From an uncultured Pseudoflavonifractor sp. (GTDB taxonomy: Bacteria > Bacillota > Clostridia > Oscillospirales > Oscillospiraceae): a stretch of DNA of 46,324 nucleotides. The first letter of the stretch is position 1. Each line of letters starts with the position of its first letter. Position numbers and translations under genes: made by a program. The DNA lies in contig CANSYW010000015.1 of the NCBI GenBank assembly GCA_947651395.1, positions 1 through 46,324 on the forward strand, written 5' to 3'. Below, piece by piece: positions 1-7,934 of the stretch. The notes under the pieces are model-generated. The model had not been told where the DNA came from. It ran no database searches and was given only the letters and a program-made list of their open reading frames with translations.

Positions 1-1
1 C

Positions 2-694
2 ACCCTGGCCTTCGGCGAGATCATCAAGGAGCTCATCAACTGCCTGCTGGTGGGCTATGACGCCAGGGGACTGCATATTGCCTTCAACATCAGCGGCAAC
101 CTCACCATCAACGACATCGGCATGGCCCCCGACGGCGTCGCCATCATCAAGGGGGCCCAGGGGGCCACGGGCACCGCCACCATCTCCAGCTTTACGGCGG
201 GCTTTATCCTCATTATGATCACCCTGGTCATTGTGCTCAACCTGGTGCGCAGCCGTTCGGGCAGGGCCATTCTGGCCCTGCGTGACAACCGCATCGCCGC
301 CGAGAGCGTGGGCATCAACGTCACCAAGTATAAGCTCATGGCCTTCGTCACCTCCGCCGCCCTGGCGGGGGCCGCCGGCGCCCTGTACGGCCTGAACTAT
401 TCCAACATGGCCGCCAGCAAGTTCGACTTCAACACCTCCATCCTGGTGCTGGTCTATGTGGTACTGGGCGGTCTGGGCAATATCTGGGGCTCCATTATCG
501 CCGCGGCGGTGCTCTACATCCTCCCCGAGGCCCTGCGCCAGTTCGCCGACTACCGGATGCTGGTCTACGCCATCGTGCTGATCCTCATCATGCTGGCCAC
601 CAACAACCCCACCATCCAGAGCTTCTTTGCCGGTCTGCGGGAAAAGCTCCGCCGGCCCAAAGCCGTCCAAGGGAAAGGAGGTCAGGTACAATGA
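2..694 (+). CDS. livM: Branched-chain amino acid ABC transporter permease LivM (5'-truncated)
   Basis: Membrane permease of a Liv/HAAT-type importer for branched-chain amino acids or related compounds. The frame is open from base 2 and begins TLAFGEIIKELI, the cytoplasmic EAA-like loop of LivM proteins, so the N-terminal part lies outside the window; about 230 C-terminal residues are present. Hydrophobic segments follow (for example FILIMITLVIVLNLV and ILVLVYVVLGGLGNIWG), and the LGGLGNIWG motif is characteristic of LivM. The stop overlaps the livG start (ATGA at 691-694), so the genes are translationally coupled. The family call is secure; the exact substrate is inferred from family only. 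Confidence 0.93.
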   Translation, partial: TLAFGEIIKELINCLLVGYDARGLHIAFNISGNLTINDIGMAPDGVAIIKGAQGATGTATISSFTAGFILIMITLVIVLNLVRSRSGRAILALRDNRIAAESVGINVTKYKLMAFVTSAALAGAAGALYGLNYSNMAASKFDFNTSILVLVYVVLGGLGNIWGSIIAAAVLYILPEALRQFADYRMLVYAIVLILIMLATNNPTIQSFFAGLREKLRRPKAVQGKGGQVQ

Positions 695-1545
695 GCAAGC
701 CGGAACGTCCCAGAACCAAGCTGGTGCCGGTGCCCTCCACCAACATCATCCCCGAGCGTGATGTGGACAAGACCCCCATCCTGGAGTGCCGTCATCTGGG
801 CATCGACTTCGGCGGCCTCACCGCCGTCAATGACTTCAACATGGCCATCGGCCGCACCGAGATCGCCGGGCTCATTGGCCCCAACGGCGCGGGCAAGACC
901 ACCGTGTTCAACCTGCTTACCAAGGTCTACCAGCCCACCCGGGGCACCATCCTGCTGGACGGGGTGGACACCCACTCCATGAACACCGTGCAGGTCAACA
1001 AGGCGGGCATCGCCCGTACCTTCCAGAACATCCGTCTGTTCAGTAACCTCTCCGTGGAGGACAACGTGAAGATCGGCCTGCACAACCAGATCCAGTACGG
1101 CATGTGTAAGGGCATCCTCCGCCTGCCCGCCTATTGGCGGGAGGAGCGGACGGCCCACCACCGGGCCCTGGAGCTGCTCTCCATCTTTGACATGGCCGAC
1201 CTGGCCGGCCATCAGGCGGGCAGCCTCCCCTACGGCGCCCAGCGCCGGCTGGAGATCGTGCGGGCCCTGGCCACCAATCCCTCCCTGCTGCTGCTGGACG
1301 AGCCGGCGGCGGGCATGAACCCCTCGGAGACCGCCGAGCTCATGGAGAACATCGTAAAGATCCGGGACACCTTCCAGATCGCCGTGCTCCTCATCGAGCA
1401 CGACATGAATCTCGTCATGGGCATCTGCGAGGGCATCTGCGTGCTCAACTTCGGCCAGGTCATCGCCAAGGGCACCCCCGACGAGATCCAGGCCAACCCC
1501 ACCGTGATTGAGGCCTATCTGGGCAAGCAGAAGGAGGTGGAGTGA
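691..1545 (+). CDS. livG: Branched-chain amino acid ABC transporter ATPase LivG
   Basis: First of the two cytoplasmic ATPases that energise LivHM. Walker A is GPNGAGKT (about residues 63-70), the signature region reads LPYGAQRRLEIVRAL, and Walker B is LLLLDEPAAGMNP; the family-typical tail LIEHDMNLVMGI is present. At 284 residues it is about 25-30 longer than the usual LivG, owing to an N-terminal extension before the LECRHLGIDFGG start of the ABC domain. The ATG at 691 is preceded by AAAGGAGG and overlaps the livM stop. The livF start lies one base past its stop. Confidence 0.95.
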   Translation: MSKPERPRTKLVPVPSTNIIPERDVDKTPILECRHLGIDFGGLTAVNDFNMAIGRTEIAGLIGPNGAGKTTVFNLLTKVYQPTRGTILLDGVDTHSMNTVQVNKAGIARTFQNIRLFSNLSVEDNVKIGLHNQIQYGMCKGILRLPAYWREERTAHHRALELLSIFDMADLAGHQAGSLPYGAQRRLEIVRALATNPSLLLLDEPAAGMNPSETAELMENIVKIRDTFQIAVLLIEHDMNLVMGICEGICVLNFGQVIAKGTPDEIQANPTVIEAYLGKQKEVE

Positions 1546-1546
1546 T

Positions 1547-2257
1547 ATGTCCGCCATGCTGGAAGTCCATGATATCAACGTATACTACGGCGCCATCCAC
1601 GCCATCAAGGGGGTCTCCTTTGAGGTCAACGACGGGGAGATCGTCACCCTCATCGGCGCCAACGGGGCGGGCAAATCCACCACCCTGAAGACCATCTCCG
1701 GCCTGCTCCACTCCCGCACCGGCTCTATCACCTTTCAGGGGGAGAGCATCACCGGAGTTCCCGCCAACCGCCTGGTGTCCCGGGGCCTGGCCCAGGTGCC
1801 CGAGGGGCGGGCGGTCTTCCTCCAGATGACGGTGGAGGAAAACCTGGAGATGGGGGCCTACACCCGGCCCAACGCCGAGGTGGAGCCACACCTTCAGCGG
1901 GTCTACGACCTCTTCCCCCGGATGAAGGAGAGAAGAAAGCAGGTGGCGGGCACCCTCTCCGGCGGCGAGCAGCAGATGCTGGCCATGGGCCGGGCCCTCA
2001 TGTCCGACCCCAAGCTGATGATGCTGGATGAGCCCTCCATGGGCCTGGCCCCCATCCTGGTGGAGCAGATCTTCGACATCATCAAGACCCTGCATAAAAA
2101 CGGCACCACCATCCTGCTGGTGGAGCAGAACGCCCAAATGGCCCTCTCCGTGGCCGACCGGGGCTACGTTCTGGAGACGGGCAAGATCGTCACCAGCGGC
2201 ACCGGGGCCGAGCTGCTGGACGACGAGAGTGTGAAGAAAGCCTATCTGGGCGGCTGA
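1547..2257 (+). CDS. livF: Branched-chain amino acid ABC transporter ATPase LivF
   Basis: Second ATPase of the Liv importer, 236 residues as usual for LivF. Walker A is GANGAGKS (residues 37-44), the signature is LSGGEQQMLAMGRAL and Walker B LMMLDEPSMGLAP; LVEQNAQMALSVADRGYVLE is a LivF hallmark. The ATG at 1547 is chosen over an in-frame upstream ATG at 1508 because the latter lies inside livG, while AGGAGGTGG sits just upstream of 1547. It is the last gene of the operon: a strong terminator follows within 20 bases. Confidence 0.95.
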   Translation: MSAMLEVHDINVYYGAIHAIKGVSFEVNDGEIVTLIGANGAGKSTTLKTISGLLHSRTGSITFQGESITGVPANRLVSRGLAQVPEGRAVFLQMTVEENLEMGAYTRPNAEVEPHLQRVYDLFPRMKERRKQVAGTLSGGEQQMLAMGRALMSDPKLMMLDEPSMGLAPILVEQIFDIIKTLHKNGTTILLVEQNAQMALSVADRGYVLETGKIVTSGTGAELLDDESVKKAYLGG

Positions 2258-2273
2258 GCCCGGAACAGAGGAT

Positions 2274-2309
2274 CCCCGCCGGAGCGTGCGCTCCGGCGGG
2301 GACTTTTTT
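2274..2309 (+). terminator. Rho-independent terminator of the liv operon
   Basis: Twelve-base stem, arms 2274-2285 (CCCCGCCGGAGC) and 2290-2301, loop GTGC, followed by a run of six T at 2304-2309. It starts 16 bases after the livF stop. Confidence 0.9.
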
Positions 2310-2327
2310 GCCCGGCCTCCCAAAATA

Positions 2328-2357
2328 AGAAGCCCGGGCCTTGCGGCCCGGGCTTCT
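2328..2357 (-). terminator. Terminator of the 5'-nucleotidase gene
   Basis: Perfect 13-base stem (AGAAGCCCGGGCC and its complement, 2328-2340 and 2345-2357) with loop TTGC. On the minus strand it is followed by TATTTTG. It lies 22 bases past the stop of the convergent nucleotidase gene and may work in both directions. Confidence 0.75.
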
Positions 2358-2379
2358 GTTTGGTCATTGGGGCAGGTGT

Positions 2380-4530
2380 TCAGCCGGCCACGCCGGTGGC
2401 GGCGGTGTTCTTGGCGGAAAGGGTCATGATGCCCTCAGCAGTCACAGCGTTGGCGCCCAGGATGGCGTTGAGGCCCTCGGCAGTGACAAAGTAGTTTCCG
2501 CCCACCAGGTTGGCCTTCACGGTGACGGGAGCGCCGTCCACCAGGAGAGTGAGATCCGCGATGTTGTTGGCCACGGGAGCCTCGGCGGGGGGCAGGATCT
2601 GGGCGGTGTACTCAACCCCCTTGGTGATCTCCACCCGGGCCGCAGCCTCATTCCAGTCCACGTTGAAGGCCAGGTCGGTGCCCTTGAGGATGACGGCCAG
2701 ATCCCGGAGACGGTAGAAGAAGGTCTCGGTTCCGTTCTGATCCTCGTCGGTGGCCGAAGCGGAGTTCACCTTGCCGTCCACGATGACGTTGTTGTACTCC
2801 TCCAGGTTGATGGCCTTGTTGTAGGGGGTGGCCAGCTCGCCGGCGTTGATCTTCTCAATGTAGGCCTTGCGCTCGGCGCTGTCCACGTCGATGTCCACAC
2901 CGGTGATCTTCCAGTTATTGTCCACGGTGGGGACAATGGGGTCGTTCTTGGCCATGTAGTCCACGATCATGTCCCGGATGGACTGGGAGGACTCCCACTC
3001 CTTGGCCTCGTCGCCGCCCACTATGGTCTTTACGGCGGAGGAGAAGCGGTAGTTGTTCACCGCCAGCTTCAGCTCCTGGTCGTCCTTGAGGGGCTCGCCC
3101 TTGTACATCACGTTCTCGATGCGCTCGCCGGCGGCCTTGGAGAGGTTGATCTCGTAGTCCACGCCGGAGAACATGTCGTAGCGGTAGCCGGGGATGGCGG
3201 GGTCAAAGGAGATGTTGATGTCCCCGGGCACCCAGGTGTTGTAGTGGCTCACCGACCACTCCATATACTCCTTGAGCTGGGCGCCGGTGATGTTCACCCG
3301 GTAGAGGGTATTGTCGTACTTGTAGATATCGAAAACGTTGCCGTAGTTCAGGTCGCCCTCAGGCAGGTCGCTGGTGTCCTTGAAGAGGGCGGCGGCGGAG
3401 ACGTCGGCCCCGGCCACCTCCATCTGGATGGAGTTGATCAGATCCATAACGGCGGTGTCCTCCAGCTTGCCCTGGGGGATGCCGCGGATCTCGTCCTCGG
3501 GCTGGAACCTGGCGGAGGCGTGGCCCAGCACGTTACCGGTGACATACTCCACGGTCTCGGCGTGGGCGGTCTTCACGGCCTCCACGTCCCGCAGGCCCTG
3601 GTCGGGCTCCATCTCCTTCACGGAGACGGTCTCCACCTTGGCCTCGGTGACCTTCTTGTCCTTGTCCAGGGTGATGTCGAAGCGAACCACCTCGCCGGCG
3701 CCGTTCTTGGCCTCGCCCACGGGCACGGGGCCGTCGTTGTTGATGTAGGTGGTGTGGGTGTGGCCGCACTGGAGCGCGGTGACCTCGGGGCAGGCCTCCA
3801 GAATGGCCTTGGCGGCGTCGTTGCCGTTGGTGGAGTACTCGGGCTCGTAGCCGGCGTGGGCCATGACGAAGTAGACGTCGGCGCCGCCGTCGGCCTTGAT
3901 CTCCTTGATGGCGTCGGCCACTCCATCGGCCAGAGCGCCGCACTGGAGCTCGTCGATGCCGTCCTTGCCGCCATCCCAGCGCTGGATGTTGGGGGTGTCC
4001 ACGCCGATGATGGCCACCTTCACACCGCTCTTCTCCACCATGGTCCAGCCCTTGCCGGTGATGAGCTCGCCCTTGCCGTTTTTGATGTTGGCGCACAGCA
4101 CAGGGAACTTGGCCTGGCCCATGATCTTGTTCATGGCCGTTACGCCCCAGTTGAACTCATGGTTGCCCAGGCCCATGGCGTCATAGCCCATGTAGTTCAT
4201 GGCGGCGATGACGGGGTGGGTCTTGTCGGGGTTCTTGTTGTACAGGTCGTCGGTCATGATGGTGCCCTGAATGGTGTCGCCGTCGTCCACCAGAATGACG
4301 TTGTCATTCTCGGCCCGGAGGCCCTTGACATAGGTGGAGATGGCGGCCAGGCCGCCGGAGGCCTCCTTGTTGTCCTCATAGGAATAGCCCCACACATTGC
4401 CGTGAGTGTCGGAGGTGCCGATAATGGTGATGGTGGTCTCGCCCTCGGCGGCGAAGGCGGCGGGGAGCATGGAGGCCAGCATGGTGACGGCCAGCACTCC
4501 CGCGAAGAGCTTGCGGAAACGATACTTCAT
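2380..4530 (-). CDS. Secreted 5'-nucleotidase / 2',3'-cyclic phosphodiesterase family protein (UshA-like)
   Basis: Extracellular metallophosphoesterase likely to strip phosphate from nucleotides. A Sec signal peptide is clear (KYRFRKLFAGVLAVTMLAS, cleavage near AFA-A). Calcineurin-fold metal motifs are in order: TSDTHGN (D41, H43), DDGDTIQG (about 82-89), GNHEFNWG (about 122-129), then HAGYEPE and CGHTHT. The UshA C-terminal substrate-binding domain follows (GNVFDIYKYDNTLYRVNITG; PGYRYDMFSGVDYEI). The last ~150 residues (FYRLRDLAVILKGT, NVDWNEAAARVEITKG) look like a stalk/copper-amine-oxidase-N-like repeat used by clostridial surface proteins. No LPXTG anchor is visible. The ATG at 4530 has TCCTTTC-complement GAAAGGAG upstream. 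It stands alone between two terminators. Confidence 0.9.
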   Translation of the reverse strand: MKYRFRKLFAGVLAVTMLASMLPAAFAAEGETTITIIGTSDTHGNVWGYSYEDNKEASGGLAAISTYVKGLRAENDNVILVDDGDTIQGTIMTDDLYNKNPDKTHPVIAAMNYMGYDAMGLGNHEFNWGVTAMNKIMGQAKFPVLCANIKNGKGELITGKGWTMVEKSGVKVAIIGVDTPNIQRWDGGKDGIDELQCGALADGVADAIKEIKADGGADVYFVMAHAGYEPEYSTNGNDAAKAILEACPEVTALQCGHTHTTYINNDGPVPVGEAKNGAGEVVRFDITLDKDKKVTEAKVETVSVKEMEPDQGLRDVEAVKTAHAETVEYVTGNVLGHASARFQPEDEIRGIPQGKLEDTAVMDLINSIQMEVAGADVSAAALFKDTSDLPEGDLNYGNVFDIYKYDNTLYRVNITGAQLKEYMEWSVSHYNTWVPGDINISFDPAIPGYRYDMFSGVDYEINLSKAAGERIENVMYKGEPLKDDQELKLAVNNYRFSSAVKTIVGGDEAKEWESSQSIRDMIVDYMAKNDPIVPTVDNNWKITGVDIDVDSAERKAYIEKINAGELATPYNKAINLEEYNNVIVDGKVNSASATDEDQNGTETFFYRLRDLAVILKGTDLAFNVDWNEAAARVEITKGVEYTAQILPPAEAPVANNIADLTLLVDGAPVTVKANLVGGNYFVTAEGLNAILGANAVTAEGIMTLSAKNTAATGVAG

Positions 4531-4603
4531 TTCAAATCGCTCCTTTCATTTGTGCCCCAAAAAGATTCTCGGGGCTATACTCTTAGTTTAACAGTTTTTA
4601 GAA

Positions 4604-4640
4604 AAAAAGCAATGCCATTTTGGAAATGGCATTGCTTTTT
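4604..4640. terminator. Terminator, probably bidirectional, after the TrxB-like gene
   Basis: Perfect 17-base stem 4604-4620 / 4624-4640 (core GCAATGCCATTT) with loop TGG, flanked by A-run and T-run so that it could act on either strand. It begins 4 bases beyond the stop of the minus-strand TrxB-like gene. The rest of 4531-4603 is the leader of the nucleotidase gene. Confidence 0.85.
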
Positions 4641-4643
4641 TAC

Positions 4644-5555
4644 TCAGTTTTCCATCCGATCCAGCCAGGCGCAGGCGGCGGTGGCGGCCACCGAGCCGTC
4701 GGCGGTGGCGGTGGTGAGCTGACGCAGGGCCTTGCCCCGGCAGTCCCCCGCCGCGAACACCCCGGGCGTGCGGGTCAGGCAGTCCTCCCCCGAGGCGAAA
4801 TACCCCCCCTCGTCCAAGTCCGCCAGGTCGGCAAAGGGGGCGTTGTCGGGGATCTGGCCCACCTCCACGAAAAGCCCGGCCACCGCCAGCTCCCTGACCG
4901 AGCCGTCCCTGCGGGTGACGCTCACCCCTGTCAGGGCGCTCTCCCCGTGAAGGGCGGTGACCTGGCTGTCCAGCTCCAAAACAATGTTCTCCCTGGTTTG
5001 GATGGCCGCCACATTGGCCGCCTGGGCCCGGAAGGCGTCCCGGCGATGGATCACAGTGACCCGGCGGCAGAGGTTGGCCAGAAACAGGGCTGCCTGAAGG
5101 GCGCTGTCGCCGCCCCCCACCACCGCCGTGTCCTTGTCCTTGAAAAAGGCTCCGTCACAGGTGGCGCAGTAGCTCACCCCCCGGCCGATGAGGGCCTCCT
5201 CATTGGGCAGACCCAGCTTCCGGTGACTGGCCCCGGTACACAGGATAAGGGCTCTGCCCTCATATTCCCGCTTCCCCGCGGTGAGCCTGAAGCCCTCCGC
5301 CGTCCGCTCCGCGGCCGAGACCTTTCCGAATTTGCTCTCCGCGCCCAACGCTCTGGCCTGGCCCAGAAGGGCGTTGGTGTAGTCCAGGCCGCTCACCGCC
5401 GGAAGGGCGGGGTAGTTCTCCACCATGGGCGAGGAGGCGATCTGTCCGCCGAAGGCGGTGCCCTCCAGCACCAGCACGGTTTTGCCCGCCCTTCTGGCAT
5501 AGATGGCGGCGGTGAGCCCGGCGGTGCCGCCGCCCACGATGAGAATGTCATACAT
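4644..5555 (-). CDS. Thioredoxin-reductase-like NAD(P)H-dependent flavoprotein
   Basis: Flavin disulfide reductase of the TrxB family, 303 residues, expected to pass NADPH electrons through FAD to a CxxC pair and then to thioredoxin or a related acceptor. FAD site GGGTAGLTAAIYA (residues 8-20), redox motif CATCDGAF (C130, C133), NADP-site GGGDSALQAALF (about 147-158), and the C-terminal FAD motif GVFAAGDCRGKALRQ. The start is set at 5555 (MYDILIVGGG) because GGGAGGT lies 5-7 bases upstream; the frame stays open further but has no support. It follows the DUF4130 gene by 17 bases, so it is probably co-transcribed with the radical SAM pair. No thioredoxin gene is adjacent, so its partner is unknown. 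Confidence 0.85.
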   Translation of the reverse strand: MYDILIVGGGTAGLTAAIYARRAGKTVLVLEGTAFGGQIASSPMVENYPALPAVSGLDYTNALLGQARALGAESKFGKVSAAERTAEGFRLTAGKREYEGRALILCTGASHRKLGLPNEEALIGRGVSYCATCDGAFFKDKDTAVVGGGDSALQAALFLANLCRRVTVIHRRDAFRAQAANVAAIQTRENIVLELDSQVTALHGESALTGVSVTRRDGSVRELAVAGLFVEVGQIPDNAPFADLADLDEGGYFASGEDCLTRTPGVFAAGDCRGKALRQLTTATADGSVAATAACAWLDRMEN

Positions 5556-5572
5556 AAAAATACCTCCCTGTT

Positions 5573-6361
5573 TTAGGGTAGTTTGGCCGGAAGAGCGGCG
5601 TTTGTTTCCTCCTCCATAAATTCCGTCATCACATGACGGTACCGCTTGGGCAGGTGGGCGCTCTGACACTTGGGGTTTTCCCGGCCCTCGATGGCAATGG
5701 TCTTGTAAAACCGCCGCCACAGTCCCCGCCACGCCCGCTCGGCCTCTCCGGCGGGGCCGATGTGAAACTCCTCCACAGGCAGGATACGCCACTGGAGGTC
5801 GGCGTAGAAGAAGGCCTCCCTGTGGGTGCGGTCATAAAGGGCGATCCGCTCGCCGTTGAACCGGGCGGCAAAGTGGGGCCCGATGAGAGGCAGCACCCGG
5901 TTTTTCGGCTCGATCTCCCCCACCAGCATTCCGTCCACATCGGAAAAGCGGACAAAGCCCCGGAGGTGATCCTCCTCGGTAAAAAGCTTTTGAAGGGCCA
6001 GGGTGACCCTGGCCATGACGGGGTCGCTCAGGTCGCTGACCACCCGCTTCCCCTCCCCGTCCAGGCACCGGCGGATCAGACCGTAGAGGATGAGCTCCCG
6101 GTCGGGAAGGCAGGTGAGAAAGGCCCGCTCCAGCCGGTGGCGGAACAGGGGGGTGCCCTTCTCCCCCAGCGCTTTGTAGACCCGCTGGGCGTGGGGCTCA
6201 TGGGTCTCCACCTCCCGCTCGCTCCACAGGGTGGTCTCCTCATCCCAGAAGGTGAGGAAGGCGGCGGGGGGCTCTTTGTGGACATAGCTTTCAAACACGC
6301 AGGTGAGAAAGCCCTGAAAGCTTCCGTCATAGCGATAGCAGACCTGTTCCAAGGATAACAC
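5573..6361 (-). CDS. DUF4130 / TIGR03915 family protein, putative DNA metabolism protein
   Basis: 262-residue protein of the family that is nearly always encoded beside the radical SAM protein found directly upstream here; in other bacteria it occurs fused to a uracil-DNA glycosylase-like domain. Recognisable features are the start LSLEQVCYRYDGSFQGFL, the middle VRFSDVDGMLVGEIEPKNRVLPLI and the C-terminal WRRFYKTIAIEGRENP followed by HLPKRYRHVMTEF. Its biochemical function is unknown; a role in DNA repair or modification is inferred from the family's linkage. It starts at a GTG (6361) with AAAGG about 9 bases upstream, 25 bases after the radical SAM stop. Confidence 0.8.
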   Translation of the reverse strand: MLSLEQVCYRYDGSFQGFLTCVFESYVHKEPPAAFLTFWDEETTLWSEREVETHEPHAQRVYKALGEKGTPLFRHRLERAFLTCLPDRELILYGLIRRCLDGEGKRVVSDLSDPVMARVTLALQKLFTEEDHLRGFVRFSDVDGMLVGEIEPKNRVLPLIGPHFAARFNGERIALYDRTHREAFFYADLQWRILPVEEFHIGPAGEAERAWRGLWRRFYKTIAIEGRENPKCQSAHLPKRYRHVMTEFMEEETNAALPAKLP

Positions 6362-6386
6362 CTCCCTCGCCTTTCGTCAACGCTCC

Positions 6387-7655
6387 TCAGCCGGTCTTTT
6401 CCTCAAAAAGAGTGAGCTGCTCAAATTCCGCCCCCGGCAGGGCCTCCCGCTCCAGCCCCGCCAGCCGGCGGTACACCCCCTCAGGGGAACAGCGCAGGCC
6501 GGGGAGCATCCTGCCGCCGCAGGTGACAAAGTACTGGCACCGCTTCATCACCACCCCCAGCCGCTTGAGCCCTTCAAAGGTGACGCTCCCCACCCGGCGG
6601 GCCACCAGGATCCGCCGGGCCCCCCGCACCCCGATGCCCGGGACCCGGAGGAGATGCTCATAGGGGGCGGAGTTGATCTCCACGGGGAAGAACTCCATGT
6701 GCCGCAGCGCCCAGTCGGTCTTGGGATCCAGGCTGGCGTCGAAGTTGGGGTGGTCGTCATCCAGCAGCTCCTCCGGCCGGAACCGGTAGAACCGCATGAG
6801 CCAGTCGGCCTGGTAGAGCCGGTGTTCCCGGAGAAGGGGGGGCTTGAAGCCCTCGGGCGCGGGCAGGAGGCTGGAGCTGGACACCGGCATATAGGCCGAG
6901 AAAAACACCCGCTTGAGCCCGTACTTCCGGTAGAGCCCCGCGCTGAGCTTTAAAATGTGCCGGTCGGTCTCTGGGGTGGCCCCTACGATCATCTGGGTGG
7001 CCTGACCCGCCGGGGCGAACCGCGGGGCATGGCGGTAGAGCTTCAGCTCCGCCCTGGACTGCTCGGCCCCGTCCCGGATCTGGGCCATGGGGGCCAGAAT
7101 GGCGTCCTTCTTCTTGTCGGGGGCCAGCAGCTTCAAAGACCCCTCCGAGGGCAGCTCGATGTTTACGCTCAGCCGGTCGGCCAGCAAGCCCAGCTGATAG
7201 GTGAGGGCCGGATCCGCCCCGGGAATGGCCTTGGCGTGGATATAGCCGTTAAAGTGATATTCCGTGCGCAGCAGCCGCAAAGCGGCGATCATCCGCTCGG
7301 TGGTGTAGTCGGGGCTTTTCAGCACCGCCGAGGAGAGAAAGAGCCCCTCAATATAGTTGCGGCGGTAAAACTGGATGGTGAGCTCACACAGCTCCCGGGG
7401 GGTAAAGGCCGCCCGGGGCAGATCGTTGGAGCGGCGGTTGACGCAGTAGGCGCAGTCATAACAGCAGTGGTTGGTCATGAGCACCTTCAGCAGGGACACG
7501 CACCGGCCGTCGGCGGAGAAGGTGTGGCAGCACCCGGAGTTGGAGGCCGAGCCGATCCCTCCCCGCATGCCGCCCCGGACCACACCGCTGGAGGTACAGG
7601 CGGCGTCATACTTGGCGGCGTCGGCCAATATGGTCAGCTTGTCCATCATATCCAT
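6387..7655 (-). CDS. Radical SAM protein, putative DNA modification/repair (TIGR03916 family)
   Basis: 422 residues. The radical SAM cluster motif is C64-x3-C68-x2-C71 (NHCCYDCAYCVNR). Four other cysteines (C20, C42, C43, C52) precede it and could bind a second cluster. Near the C-terminus a helix-hairpin-helix stretch (LLRVPGIGVRGARRILVARR) suggests DNA binding. The family is known as a partner of DUF4130/UDG-like proteins; the reaction is not known. ATG 7655 is preceded by GGAGG at 7 bases. It is the first gene of a probable three-gene operon (with DUF4130 and the TrxB-like gene), and the promoter carries LexA-box-like sites, which fits a DNA-damage role. Confidence 0.87.
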   Translation of the reverse strand: MDMMDKLTILADAAKYDAACTSSGVVRGGMRGGIGSASNSGCCHTFSADGRCVSLLKVLMTNHCCYDCAYCVNRRSNDLPRAAFTPRELCELTIQFYRRNYIEGLFLSSAVLKSPDYTTERMIAALRLLRTEYHFNGYIHAKAIPGADPALTYQLGLLADRLSVNIELPSEGSLKLLAPDKKKDAILAPMAQIRDGAEQSRAELKLYRHAPRFAPAGQATQMIVGATPETDRHILKLSAGLYRKYGLKRVFFSAYMPVSSSSLLPAPEGFKPPLLREHRLYQADWLMRFYRFRPEELLDDDHPNFDASLDPKTDWALRHMEFFPVEINSAPYEHLLRVPGIGVRGARRILVARRVGSVTFEGLKRLGVVMKRCQYFVTCGGRMLPGLRCSPEGVYRRLAGLEREALPGAEFEQLTLFEEKTG

Positions 7656-7672
7656 GTTCCGGCCTCCATCAT

Positions 7673-7718
7673 CGAACGTTTGTACCCTTTATTATAATAC
7701 ATCCGTTCGATATGTCAA
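7673..7718 (-). promoter_or_regulatory. Promoter of the radical SAM operon with two LexA-box-like sites
   Basis: On the minus strand TTGACA (7713-7718) and TATAAT (7691-7696) are 16 bases apart, both perfect hexamers. A site reading GAACGGATGTAT (7697-7708) fills the spacer and a second, GTACAAACGTTC (7674-7685), lies at about the transcription start. Both resemble the Gram-positive LexA box GAAC-N4-GTTC with one perfect and one degenerate half. The promoter is secure; LexA control is inference. Confidence 0.65.
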
Positions 7719-7817
7719 GAAGGGGTTTTCTAAAAATTTATCCTACAGGAATTTATCAGATCCGCCAAAATCAGCCGCCACATTTTGGAATCTTTGTGCA
7801 TTGCATTTTCTCCCCGG

Positions 7818-7866
7818 TTATAATACTATAATTCTAGACTAATAGTCTAGAATTATAGTATTATAA
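7818..7866. repeat. Perfect 23-bp inverted repeat with 3-nt spacer upstream of the M24/TRAP operon
   Basis: Arm 7818-7840 (starts TTATAATACTATAATTC, ends TAGACT) is exactly complementary to arm 7844-7866, spacer AAT. It is AT-rich and contains TATAAT hexamers on both strands, and lies 68 bases before the first M24 gene. A smaller hairpin (TTTGGGG / CCCCAAA, 7884-7901) follows in the leader. Could be a regulator's operator over the promoter, or a stem in the 5' leader. The remainder of the 7719-7817 gap is AT-rich with nothing recognised. Confidence 0.8.
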
Positions 7867-7934
7867 TGTTGAGGGCATTTTTATTTGGGGGACGCCCCAA
7901 AGCTTCTAAACTCTGGCAAAAGGGGGCAACGATC

